From contig DUQF01000026.1 of assembly GCA_012837965.1 (NCBI GenBank), forward strand, positions 1 to 64,000: a stretch of DNA of 64,000 bases, given 5' to 3'. This DNA comes from Clostridiales bacterium. GTDB lineage: Bacteria > Bacillota > Clostridia > Christensenellales > Aristaeellaceae. Below, piece after piece: positions 17,320 to 25,207 of the stretch. Positions within the stretch are counted from its first letter, which is position 1; each line of letters opens with the position of its first letter. Made by a program: the position numbers and the translations under genes. The notes below the pieces were generated by a model. The model was not told the origin of the DNA. It made no database searches and saw only the letters and a program-made list of their open reading frames with translations.

Positions 17320-18354
17320 ATGTCTCAAACAAAGGTAGAAAATCGTCAGCCTGCTGATGTGCTGAACTGGATACTGGATCGGGCAATGATTATCCTGATT
17401 ATTTTGCTGGCCATTGTGGTGGCCATATTGCGCCCGGCTTTTATTAGAATTCCTTCCATTGTTAACTTGCTTTGTTTAACAGCCGCGCGCCTTCCTATGG
17501 CGCTGGGTGTTGCCGGCTGTATTGTACTTGCGGGCACCGATCTTTCAGGCGGGCGCGTAGCGGGCTTAACAGGTTTTATATCAGCGATTTTACTGCAATC
17601 GGCAGGCACTGCCACCAGATTTTTACAGGGTGGACAACCTTTGCCGGTGCCGCTTGTTATCCTAATAGCCATGGTGGTGGGCGGCACAATCGGTGTTGTC
17701 AACGGTTTTTGTATGGGCAAGTTTAAGCTGCACCCCTTTATCGTAACGCTTGCAACGCAGCTAATTACCTATGGCGTGTATCTGACGGTGTCCAACTCCA
17801 AGCAGGTATCCAGCCTTGACCCTTCCTACAGCACCAATTTTGTTATTAAGCCTCTGTTTGAATTTACCGTAGGCGGTATACGCACGGTGGTACCCATGTA
17901 TGTGCTGCTTGCCATTATTTTAACGGCTATCATGTGGGTGGTATGGAACAAAACCGCCTTTGGCAAAAATATGTTTGCCGTAGGCTCCAATGAGGAGGCG
18001 GCCAGGGTATCGGGCGTCAACGTGCTGTTTACCATTGTTGTGACTTTCATTATTGCCGGCGCTCTCTATGGCTATACCGGCTTTATTGAGGCGGCCAGAA
18101 TCGGCACCTCCGGTCCCTCACTTGGCCTGAGCTATGAAAACGACGCCATTTCGGCGGTGGTTATCGGCGGCGTCAGTTTTGTTGGCGGTACGGGAAAAAT
18201 CAGCGGCGTTATCTTAGGTGTGTTTATGATGCAGCTGATCATTGCCAGCATGACCTTCCTTGGTATTTCCGGCAGCATTACCTACATTATCAAGGGCGGG
18301 GTCATCCTGATTGCCTGTATCTTGGATATGCGCAAGTACCGCACCAAAAAGTAA
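17320..18354 (+). CDS. mglC: Sugar ABC transporter permease
   Basis: Membrane subunit of the CUT2 importer. The 344 residues have about 9-10 predicted helices, a LAGTDLSGGRVAGLTGFISA segment conserved in MglC/RbsC near residue 70, and the EAA-type loop around GSNEEAARVSGVNV near residue 225. An AGGGGGAC site precedes the ATG. It is the last gene of the mgl operon, ended by the terminator at 18364. Confidence 0.95.
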   Translation: MSQTKVENRQPADVLNWILDRAMIILIILLAIVVAILRPAFIRIPSIVNLLCLTAARLPMALGVAGCIVLAGTDLSGGRVAGLTGFISAILLQSAGTATRFLQGGQPLPVPLVILIAMVVGGTIGVVNGFCMGKFKLHPFIVTLATQLITYGVYLTVSNSKQVSSLDPSYSTNFVIKPLFEFTVGGIRTVVPMYVLLAIILTAIMWVVWNKTAFGKNMFAVGSNEEAARVSGVNVLFTIVVTFIIAGALYGYTGFIEAARIGTSGPSLGLSYENDAISAVVIGGVSFVGGTGKISGVILGVFMMQLIIASMTFLGISGSITYIIKGGVILIACILDMRKYRTKK

Positions 18355-18363
18355 AAGACTTAT

Positions 18364-18393
18364 AGGCCTTGGCCACCGGGTCAGGGCCTTTTT
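18364..18393 (+). terminator. Terminator of mglBAC
   Basis: AGGCC (18364-18368) pairs with GGCCT (18385-18389), with a second nested stem TGGCC/GGGTCA, followed by TTTTT. The next gene starts 14 bases later, so any read-through would include it. Confidence 0.7.
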
Positions 18394-18406
18394 AGTGGGA
18401 GGCGTT

Positions 18407-18826
18407 ATGGATCAAATACTGTTCAGCATCCAAGCGGAATATAATAAGAAAAACCAAGCGTCCTGTTATGTGTGTCATGATAGGGTAGTGCTTGAAACCC
18501 GAAGCACCAACAAGTTTTTAAGGGTGTATTTGAATAAAAACAGGGTCATTCCCATTCGGGACATTGTCAGGGTAGAGATATCGTCAGCCAGCAGAAAAGT
18601 ATTTGCGCCTCGGCCCAACGCCATTCACTTTGTGGTGAAGGATTCGTACCGTACCTTAGACCAAATGTATCGGGATACCCGCTTCAAGGCCCACCAATAT
18701 ATTGACGAGGGCGTTCAGCAACTGTTGCCCCAAGGTTCCGATGACTTGATGAACAAGCTGCTTGTCGCTGGCAAAATCAAAGATTTTATCGACAGTGAAA
18801 TACAAAAACGAAATAAAGAAAGTTAA
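18407..18826 (+). CDS. Small soluble protein of unknown function
   Basis: Not recognised. I start at the ATG at 18407 (GGGAGG four bases upstream), giving 139 residues with no signal and no membrane helix. The N-terminal half is rich in alternating beta-type segments (VLETRSTNKFLRVYLNKNRVIPIRDIVRVEIS), which could be a PH-like or similar small beta-domain; the C-terminal part is helical and charged. It has a CYVCHD motif near residue 20. It follows the mgl terminator closely and ends before a bidirectional terminator, so it may depend on mgl read-through or on a promoter inside mglC. Confidence 0.7.
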   Translation: MDQILFSIQAEYNKKNQASCYVCHDRVVLETRSTNKFLRVYLNKNRVIPIRDIVRVEISSASRKVFAPRPNAIHFVVKDSYRTLDQMYRDTRFKAHQYIDEGVQQLLPQGSDDLMNKLLVAGKIKDFIDSEIQKRNKES

Positions 18827-18870
18827 AACATAGGCTTGGCTGCGCTTGGTTACATTTTGAACATAAGAAA

Positions 18871-18895
18871 AAGGCTCCCATCCGGGGGAGCCTTT
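18871..18895 (-). terminator. Bidirectional terminator
   Basis: AAGGCTCCC (18871-18879) pairs with GGGAGCCTT (18886-18894). On the minus strand a TTTTTCTT run follows, so it mainly ends the FMN-binding/TSCPD gene; the plus side has TTGTTGG and can end the small gene before it. Confidence 0.85.
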
Positions 18896-18912
18896 GTTGG
18901 TTGTCGGAGCGA

Positions 18913-19629
18913 TTATTGCAGGGGTTCTACTTCCAAACGCTCGCCTAAAATCAGGAAGCGGGCTTCATTAAGCGCCTTGGCGACCTGATCGGGGCAGGAG
19001 GAACCATCCGATGCGTGGCAAGGAATGCCGAGGAAACGCTGGATAATGTCGTCCACCTCAGAGCCATCCGCCAGAGCGGCAAAGCCGCGGGCATTGCCGT
19101 CGCAGCCGTCATAGACGACCAAGTCATAAACGGTCATGTCTGCTTCCTTAATCACAAAGGTGATTTTGGTGGAACAGGTGTTGCCCTGGGTGGTATAGGT
19201 GAAGTTACGGATGCCTTCCTTGTCGGCGCCCGTTTCAACGATTTGCTCAGAGGGATCGGGCAGTGCGGGGGGAACATAACCAAGCTCTACGGGGTCGGTG
19301 CCCGAAGCCTCGATAGCTTTTGCGACGGCTTCAATCAAGGCGTTTCTGGTTAGGGTTGCCTGGGCGACGGCGTCCACTTCAAAGGTTTGCCTTTCGAGGA
19401 TGTTGTTTTTAACGCCCTCAAGAGCCCTTTCCCAGAAACCATCGGTTTCTTGGTGTTCAATTATTTCGATATCTTTAATGCCCGTTTCATCGATGGTAAC
19501 TTTTACCTTTACATCGCCGTTGCGGCCTTCGCCAACGCCTTCGTACTCGCCGGGGGTGAGGGCTGCCAAGGACGAAATGCTCATCACAAGCGCTAAAATC
19601 AGCGCTAAAATGGTAGTAAATTTTTTCAT
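18913..19629 (-). CDS. Exported FMN-binding domain plus TSCPD-domain protein
   Basis: The 238-residue protein has an N-terminal signal (MKKFTTILALILALVMSISSLAA). Residues about 25-110 resemble an FMN-bind domain: GEYEGVGEGRNGDVKVKV and a DAVAQATLT segment that keeps the acceptor Thr and following Thr of the flavinylation motif, though Gly is replaced by Gln. The C-terminal part is a TSCPD domain with GCDGN and SSCPD cysteines. It lies 25 bp downstream of another exported TSCPD protein, so the two are probably co-transcribed. An extracytoplasmic redox role is plausible; the function of exported TSCPD domains is unknown to me. Confidence 0.8.
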   Translation of the reverse strand: MKKFTTILALILALVMSISSLAALTPGEYEGVGEGRNGDVKVKVTIDETGIKDIEIIEHQETDGFWERALEGVKNNILERQTFEVDAVAQATLTRNALIEAVAKAIEASGTDPVELGYVPPALPDPSEQIVETGADKEGIRNFTYTTQGNTCSTKITFVIKEADMTVYDLVVYDGCDGNARGFAALADGSEVDDIIQRFLGIPCHASDGSSCPDQVAKALNEARFLILGERLEVEPLQ

Positions 19630-19654
19630 GTCGTTCTCTCCTTACAAGTTGCTA

Positions 19655-20194
19655 TTACGCGTTTGCGCATTTCATGTTGCGGAAGTTGCCTGCAAAGAAA
19701 CAATAAGTGCAGGCATTACCGGTGATGAGCCTGTCTGCCTGCTCAACGGCATTTGCCAGCTGGTCGGGGCATGAAGAACCGCTCTGGATGAGGTTGCACT
19801 CCAATCCCTTCAGGCGGCTGACGATAAACTCTACGCCTTTTCCGTTGGCCACACGGGCAACGCCCATCGTGCTGCCGTCACACCCGCCGGTAAATTTGAT
19901 GTTGTGCACGGTATTGTCTTCCAGCTTCACATCAAAGGTGATCAGAGTGATGTGCGCGCGGTTGTCGGGCGTGTACTCAAAGGAGCGATAGCCTTCGGGT
20001 GTTTTGTCATCAGTGATTTCTTTAATCAGCTCACAGGGCAGGGCGTTGGGCACCCACTTGAAAGGAATTTTTTCCTCTTCGGCACTTTCTGCAAGCACGC
20101 CTTGGATGGGCGCTGTGACGCTCAGAAGGGCAGCGCCTGCAGCGACCTTACCAAAGGTCTTTAGAAAATTGCGGCGATCGTTGTTTGTATCCAT
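19655..20194 (-). CDS. Tat-type exported TSCPD-domain protein
   Basis: Start at the ATG at 20194, which has GGAGG 6 bases upstream; 179 residues. The N-terminus carries a twin-arginine signal (RRNFLK at residues 7-12, hydrophobic stretch to about residue 35), which usually marks export of folded, often cofactor-bearing proteins. The rest is a TSCPD domain with GGCDGS (103-108), Cys133 and SSCPD (140-144), plus a CTYC pair near the C-terminus. Known TSCPD domains are mostly cytoplasmic or attached to ribonucleotide reductase. It is the first gene of a two-gene unit with the FMN-binding paralogue. Confidence 0.8.
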   Translation of the reverse strand: MDTNNDRRNFLKTFGKVAAGAALLSVTAPIQGVLAESAEEEKIPFKWVPNALPCELIKEITDDKTPEGYRSFEYTPDNRAHITLITFDVKLEDNTVHNIKFTGGCDGSTMGVARVANGKGVEFIVSRLKGLECNLIQSGSSCPDQLANAVEQADRLITGNACTYCFFAGNFRNMKCANA

Positions 20195-20229
20195 GATACT
20201 CCTCCATTCTTTGATTGGTATGGCTTTAG

Positions 20230-20252
20230 GTACACGCGAAAGCATCGTGTAC
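20230..20252 (-). promoter_or_regulatory. Inverted repeat in the leader of the TSCPD operon
   Basis: GTACACG (20230-20236), 9-base spacer, CGTGTAC (20246-20252): perfect arms, located between the predicted promoter and the first start codon. The geometry resembles an operator such as CIRCE but with a different sequence. Confidence 0.45.
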
Positions 20253-20283
20253 ATAGTAAAGCCGTACTATCTTGATACTTTAA

Positions 20284-20312
20284 ATTATTGCCTAATACTA
20301 TACATTCGTCAA
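20284..20312 (-). promoter_or_regulatory. Promoter of the TSCPD operon
   Basis: On the minus strand TTGACG (20312-20307), 17-bp spacer, AATAAT (20289-20284). Confidence 0.5.
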
Positions 20313-20380
20313 CCAAAAAAATGGAAAAAACGGAACTTTTTGAAAATATTTTTACAAGACCGGGACGGAGTGTGTCCCTC

Positions 20381-20830
20381 CTAACTATTTAAAACAGAAG
20401 ATGATAGGTCGTTAATTTCATCTTCTGTATAGACTGGCAAGTCGTTTTGCGTACACAAAGCAGCGAAAACGCCGTTGCCTTCTTTGAGTCTCCCTTGAAA
20501 GCTGCCGTCATACACTTGCCCCTTTCCGCAGGAAGGGCTGCGGGATTTAAGGACGGCAAAGACACAACGGGTACTTTGGGCGATGGAAAGGGCAATTTGA
20601 GCGCCAAGCTTAAAGGCGGCGCTTACATCTTCGTTCAAGATATTGATTACCCGCCCATCCTCCTGTATTTCGGCCGGGGGTCTGGGCGTTGCAAGGCCGC
20701 CCAGCTGTTCAGGACAAACGGGAATCAGGGTGTGATTTTTGCTAAGCTCAATTACGCCTGGATAGGGCTTTGCCTTGCCGTCATAGCGGGTGCATAGGCC
20801 CATCAGGCAGGCGCTGACCAAAATGTTCAT
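20381..20830 (-). CDS. DUF523 family protein
   Basis: The 149 residues show the family hallmarks: an N-terminal ILVSACLMGLCTRYDG (two Cys, residues 3-18), VCPEQLGGLATPRPPAEI and a Cys in SPSCGKGQVYDGSF. The conserved cysteines suggest metal or cluster binding, but the function is not established. Its ATG overlaps the deoD stop by 4 bases (ATGA), so it is translationally coupled to deoD. Confidence 0.9.
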   Translation of the reverse strand: MNILVSACLMGLCTRYDGKAKPYPGVIELSKNHTLIPVCPEQLGGLATPRPPAEIQEDGRVINILNEDVSAAFKLGAQIALSIAQSTRCVFAVLKSRSPSCGKGQVYDGSFQGRLKEGNGVFAALCTQNDLPVYTEDEINDLSSSVLNS

Positions 20831-21537
20831 GCGATTTCCAGGGCGATTTCCATCATCTGGGTAAAGGTTTCCCGTACTTCTTGCGGAGTGAGCGATTCAC
20901 CGGTAAAGGGATTGTCGGAAATTTGTAAGAGGGTCAACGCCTTTTTACCGGAAACAGCAGCATTCAGGTACAGGCCGTAAGCTTCCATTTCCACCGCCAA
21001 TACGCCCAATTCCTGCAATTTAGGCAAGGGATTGGCGGCGTTGTAGAATATGTCGGTTGAAAAGACGGGGCCAATCATGGTGTGCATGCCTTTTTCATCT
21101 GCCAAGTCGGCGGCAGCGCGCAGCATGCCATAGTCGGCGCAGGGGGCGAGGGTGCCGTCAAAGCCGAACTGCTGGCCGTAGTTTGAGTTGGTATAGGCGC
21201 TCATGCCAATGACAAGATCCCGCACCTTGAGTTTGGGGCTAATCATGCCCGCGGACCCGACACGGATAATTTGTTCCACGCCGTAAAAGTTGTACAGCTC
21301 ATAGGAATAAATACCAATGGAGGGAATGCCCATGCCCGAACCCATGACAGACACTTCTTTTCCCTTATAGCTGCCGGTATAGCCGTGAATACCCCTGACA
21401 TTATTGACAAGGCGGGCATTTTCAAGGTAGGTTTCGGCGATGAACTTTGCTCTGAGCGGGTCGCCCGGCATAAGCACGGTGCGGGCAAACTCGCCCTTTT
21501 TGGCGGTGTTATGAAGGGTGGGGGTTGAATTAGACAT
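20827..21537 (-). CDS. deoD: Purine-nucleoside phosphorylase, DeoD type
   Basis: Phosphorolysis of purine (deoxy)nucleosides to base and sugar 1-phosphate in salvage. I start at the ATG at 21537 (MSNSTPTLHNTAKKGEFA) with GGAG upstream, giving 236 residues, the usual DeoD length. Visible motifs include VLMPGDPLRAKFIAE, the GSGMGIPSIGIYSYEL substrate loop, VGSAG, and VEMEAYGLY near residue 180 for ribose binding. It lies 36 bp after an S24-like regulator and is coupled to DUF523. Confidence 0.96.
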   Translation of the reverse strand: MSNSTPTLHNTAKKGEFARTVLMPGDPLRAKFIAETYLENARLVNNVRGIHGYTGSYKGKEVSVMGSGMGIPSIGIYSYELYNFYGVEQIIRVGSAGMISPKLKVRDLVIGMSAYTNSNYGQQFGFDGTLAPCADYGMLRAAADLADEKGMHTMIGPVFSTDIFYNAANPLPKLQELGVLAVEMEAYGLYLNAAVSGKKALTLLQISDNPFTGESLTPQEVRETFTQMMEIALEIA

Positions 21538-21573
21538 GGTGGCTCCTTTCAAAAGTTCAATGAGGAATTGGAG

Positions 21574-22290
21574 TTAAAGCTCTGCTTCCAGCCTCACAGC
21601 TTTACCGACAAAGGAAATATCCGAAAGATTGACGATTTCGCTGTCAAAGGAGGCGTCAAAGGCTTGCAGCATCACTTGGAAACGGGGCAAGGTTTTAACC
21701 ATGCGCAGTGTCATGCCGGTGGCGGTCTTCACCAGCATAAGCGCTCCGTCCTCAGACATGTTCTGGGGAATAATCAGCAACAAATCGCCTTTTTTCACCC
21801 GAAAACCTTGCAGGGCGTTATCGGGAGCTTGATAGTAAAAAACCTTGTCGGCGGAAACGCCTTCAATTTTGCCCTTTTCCACGGGCAAAAGTCGGCGGCC
21901 AATTTCTTTCATGGCGGCGTTATAAATGGGAACTGAACGGATGACCGAAGAAAGGGCATCCAGCCAAATGGAGCCGGCCACCTTTTCTTGCTTACCGTCA
22001 TCATTTTTGGACGCTTTGCTTTTTTGCGCCTCCACTTTTCTTTGTATGGGGGCGGCGGTGTGTAGGTCCACGGTGTTCGCGATTTCCTCCATGGAAAATT
22101 CGGCGCCCGTGGGACTGTCCGCGCCGATTTTTTCAAGAATGCGCCTGGCTTCCCTATCGGAAATGATACGCTTGCCTGCTTCCACGTCCGCCAAATATTT
22201 TTCGCTTACCGCTACGAGCCTTGCCACCTGCTTGAGGCTCAGCTTTCTTCTTGTGCGCTCAAGGCGCAATAAGTTGCCAAGTCGGCTCAT
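21574..22290 (-). CDS. XRE-family regulator with an S24-like C-terminal domain
   Basis: 238 residues. The N-terminus (about 5-60) is a helix-turn-helix (LRLERTRRKLSLKQVARLVAVSEKYLADVEAGK), with a charged linker, and the C-terminal half resembles the LexA/CI peptidase S24 fold (FRVKKGDLLLIIP, then GALMLVKTATGMTLRMVK). The Ser-Met nucleophile position reads as APDNALQ, so self-cleavage looks lost. It lies between the polysaccharide deacetylase gene (16 bp) and deoD (36 bp) and may control this operon. The ribosome site AGGAG lies 6 bases from the ATG. Confidence 0.8.
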   Translation of the reverse strand: MSRLGNLLRLERTRRKLSLKQVARLVAVSEKYLADVEAGKRIISDREARRILEKIGADSPTGAEFSMEEIANTVDLHTAAPIQRKVEAQKSKASKNDDGKQEKVAGSIWLDALSSVIRSVPIYNAAMKEIGRRLLPVEKGKIEGVSADKVFYYQAPDNALQGFRVKKGDLLLIIPQNMSEDGALMLVKTATGMTLRMVKTLPRFQVMLQAFDASFDSEIVNLSDISFVGKAVRLEAEL

Positions 22291-22306
22291 AGAATTCTCC
22301 TAAAAA

Positions 22307-23656
22307 TTATTCAGGCTCCCCGTAACGGGTGGGGCTAAAGTAAACGAGATTGGGTTGGGGCTCAATGCCGCTATCGAGCAGAAGCTCGTCAACCGTTAGG
22401 AACATAAAACCTCTGGCTGCTAGGGCTGGAAGCACATCGGGAAGGTGCTGCGGCGTTAGGGGATTTAAATCGTGCATCAAGACAATGTCACCCGGTTTTG
22501 TAGAATAGATAAGTCGGTTGGCAAGCTTTTCCACCGTTACTCCCTTTCCGCAGTCGCCGCTGCTTAGTGACCAGTGAATCATGGGGTATTCTACGCCGGC
22601 ATTAACGTATGGCTTTTCAAAACCGCCCGGCGCCCGCATGAAAACCGGATACAGACCGGTGAGTTCGCATAGAGTTGTACGGAACAACTCCCTTTCTTCA
22701 AGAATTAAATCCTTATACTTCACTGAATTATAATAATAATTATGTGTCCAGGAGTGATCCTGAAGGGAATGGCCGGCATTGTGCTGCCTGAAAACATTGT
22801 ATTCATTATTGGCAAATCTTATACCCACAAGAAAAAAGGTGGCTCGGGCGCCATAAAACTGAAGGGCGTTAATGACTCTCTTGGTAATACCGCCTGCGCC
22901 GCCGTCATCAAAGGTAAGTGCTACCTTGGGATAGCGGCTGTTATCCGTTTCTTGATGGGCCAAGGGGGTCATGTAGGGATTCAAGGCTTGGTAGGGAATA
23001 ACCACATGCATGAGCGTTTCACGCCCGGCATAAAGGCTGCTTGCGTGGAAGCTCAGGCGCAGGGTGGCGGCGCTAAGCTGCGGCTGCATTGCTCGAATCT
23101 GCTTAACAGTGTTTAGTGTTTCAAGGGCGGCAAGATCGGCCTCGTCATTCGGGTAGTAGTCAAGGAGTTGCTTATGAATTTCTGCTTGTAAAAAGTCGTT
23201 TGCTTCTTCGTTATCTATCAAAAGATCGTCGATGGTAACGGCGTTTCCCGTTTCCATGTCGAACAGGTATGAATCATAATGAGCAAACACCGGCTTAACG
23301 CCTGCCGTATATTCGGACAAAACCAGGAAACCCATCATCTTGGTTCCGCTGATGTAAATATTGGCGCCGATATGTAATTCATGCCGGATGCCGCCGCTTT
23401 TATCGGGCAAGTGAAGGCTGTCTTGCGCATAGAAATTGTCGATGGAGGCGGCGATTTGCGCGTCCACTAAGGGGTTGGAGGTGGTGGGGCAGGTACGGAA
23501 AATCTGTATTTTATCTGCCACATCTTCACGAATGGTTTTTTGTGAAAAAACAAGGAGTGCAGGCATTTGGGTATACATTTCATCTTGTGCTAAACTTGAA
23601 AACGGCAAAAAAACAACCAAAGCAAAGCTCATGAACATTAGGAAAAAGCGCTTCAT
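22307..23656 (-). CDS. Exported polysaccharide deacetylase (NodB homology)
   Basis: Start at the ATG at 23656 with GGAGG upstream; 449 residues with a signal peptide (MKRFFLMFMSFALVVFLPFSS). The N-terminal half (about 60-230) looks like a DUF3298-type beta-rich domain; the C-terminal half has NodB motifs: VALTFDDGG with the metal/catalytic Asp pair, HSLQDHSWTHNYY with two metal His, RAPGGFEKP, and IVLMHDLNPLTPQ at the end. It likely de-N-acetylates peptidoglycan or another cell-wall glycan. It heads the run to the S24-like regulator, deoD and DUF523. Confidence 0.88.
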   Translation of the reverse strand: MKRFFLMFMSFALVVFLPFSSLAQDEMYTQMPALLVFSQKTIREDVADKIQIFRTCPTTSNPLVDAQIAASIDNFYAQDSLHLPDKSGGIRHELHIGANIYISGTKMMGFLVLSEYTAGVKPVFAHYDSYLFDMETGNAVTIDDLLIDNEEANDFLQAEIHKQLLDYYPNDEADLAALETLNTVKQIRAMQPQLSAATLRLSFHASSLYAGRETLMHVVIPYQALNPYMTPLAHQETDNSRYPKVALTFDDGGAGGITKRVINALQFYGARATFFLVGIRFANNEYNVFRQHNAGHSLQDHSWTHNYYYNSVKYKDLILEERELFRTTLCELTGLYPVFMRAPGGFEKPYVNAGVEYPMIHWSLSSGDCGKGVTVEKLANRLIYSTKPGDIVLMHDLNPLTPQHLPDVLPALAARGFMFLTVDELLLDSGIEPQPNLVYFSPTRYGEPE

Positions 23657-23770
23657 AAAAATCCTCCGCATAATCAATACATATATTTTACCGTATCCTT
23701 GCTTGAAAGTGCAACCAAGCCTTGAAGCGGTGAAAGAAAATTGTTATTATGAACAGCGTTGGAGGACAAA

Positions 23771-25090
23771 ATGAGAAAGATTTTGATATGTTTGTTGGTT
23801 GTTTTGCTTATAGCAGTTGGTGTCCAGGCACAGGAGGGATATTATCCCAAGGAACATATTGTTTGCTTACATGCCCCTAAGGCGGGTGAAGCGATAATAA
23901 GGCTTAGGGTTTCCCATAGGAGCGCGGAGGCGCTATTGACGGCGACTGTTCCATTACAGGAAGGGTTTAACGACCTGCCGCTTTGTAACATACTTTGGAC
24001 AAGCAGGGAACTGCTGGTTAAAGGCATAAAAAACACGGCCGATGCTAACCGGATGTTTCATAAGCTTTTGGCTCTCTATGAACAGGAGGGGTGGCTTTTT
24101 GATGAAGAGGGCGCAAGCTTTCACATTGCGGAGCCTGCCATGCTGGCCCGATCCTCGCTGTGGCAAGAGGATGCGGTACTATCCCTTGAAATGGACGGGG
24201 AGATACTTTTTTCTTGCAAGCCATTTGAGTTGGAACAATTAAACGATCATCAGCCTGTTAATCAAGCCGAGTGTTTTGGCATCGCTACAGGCGTTGGTGG
24301 TTGTAATTTACGCTCAGGCCCCTCGACTGAATACGAAAAGGTGGGTACACTGCAAAAAAATGAAAGCCACCCCGTCATTGGAAAGGAAGGTACTTGGTTT
24401 AAGCTTAAGCATCCCGAATTCGAAAACTGCTGGGTGTCCCAAAATTTAGTAACCTTTGCCCCAAGCAAGAGTTTGAGCGATGCCTACGATTTGTTTCAAA
24501 AAGGCGATATACAGCAGGCTCAAGCCATTTTGGAAAATTTTCGTTATTTTTGGATAGCCGATGAATACTTTTACTATCAAAACTATTTGCATGCGGAAAA
24601 AATGAACCAATCGGGCGATTATATGCAAGCCCTTGAAATATACAAAGCTCTTGGCGACCGTTTTGGAGCGGCGCAGAAAGCAGAACTGCTTCACGGCGCT
24701 CAACCCCTTCCCCAGTCCGGTCCCGTTATGGAAAGTGAGGGGGACTGTGAAATTGTATTTACCGCGCCCAAAGAAGCCGGCGCTTATACTTTTTTGGTGG
24801 ATAAGGAAACAGGCGAAAAAGCCGGTGCCCTTTTTGTAAGGGCGGGCGAAAGCGCGACTGCGCAACTGCCCGAAGGCGACTATTTTCTCTTTTACGCAAA
24901 AGGTAATATTTGGTGCGGTGAGGGAAAAGTTTTTGGCGACAGGGGGCAATATGCTGTCTTGGACAATCCCTTGTCACTAAAATCAGGTCAGCGAGCAAGG
25001 ATTTTTCTATCTCCCGAGGAGGGGGGAGATAAGGGTTTTACTATTCTAAACAGTCAAGACTTTGTCTGCCAGGGGGAGGGAAAGAAGTAG
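23771..25090 (+). CDS. Exported protein with a bacterial SH3 domain
   Basis: Start at the ATG at 23771 with GGAGG 5 bases upstream; 439 residues with a signal peptide (MRKILICLLVVLLIAVGVQAQ, cleavage near residue 21). An SH3b domain lies at about residues 170-230 (CNLRSGPSTEYEKVGTLQ... GTWFKLKHPEFENCWVSQNLV). A helical, TPR-like stretch follows (FQKGDIQQAQAILENF, MQALEIYKALGDRFGAAQKA), then a beta-rich tail. SH3b domains often bind cell-wall peptides. It is divergent from the polysaccharide deacetylase, sharing the intergenic region, so both may act at the wall. Confidence 0.75.
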   Translation: MRKILICLLVVLLIAVGVQAQEGYYPKEHIVCLHAPKAGEAIIRLRVSHRSAEALLTATVPLQEGFNDLPLCNILWTSRELLVKGIKNTADANRMFHKLLALYEQEGWLFDEEGASFHIAEPAMLARSSLWQEDAVLSLEMDGEILFSCKPFELEQLNDHQPVNQAECFGIATGVGGCNLRSGPSTEYEKVGTLQKNESHPVIGKEGTWFKLKHPEFENCWVSQNLVTFAPSKSLSDAYDLFQKGDIQQAQAILENFRYFWIADEYFYYQNYLHAEKMNQSGDYMQALEIYKALGDRFGAAQKAELLHGAQPLPQSGPVMESEGDCEIVFTAPKEAGAYTFLVDKETGEKAGALFVRAGESATAQLPEGDYFLFYAKGNIWCGEGKVFGDRGQYAVLDNPLSLKSGQRARIFLSPEEGGDKGFTILNSQDFVCQGEGKK

Positions 25091-25170
25091 GGGATTTTTC
25101 CGCAAACTAAAAAATAGCCAAAATTTTCGGCCATCAAAGCTTGCTTTTCATCGGGTGTTGTGGTAATCTC

Positions 25171-25195
25171 CAAATTGAGAATGATTCTCAATTTG
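25171..25195 (+). promoter_or_regulatory. Perfect 25-bp palindrome, Fur/Zur-type box
   Basis: CAAATTGAGAAT (25171-25182), central G, then the exact complement ATTCTCAATTTG (25184-25195). The core TGAGAATGATTCTCA resembles Fur-family boxes (consensus of the type TGATAATNATTATCA). It lies 12 bases before the start of the Fur-family gene, which itself heads a zinc-uptake operon, so autoregulation by that protein is likely. Confidence 0.85.
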
Positions 25196-25207
25196 AAGGG
25201 GGGAGCC

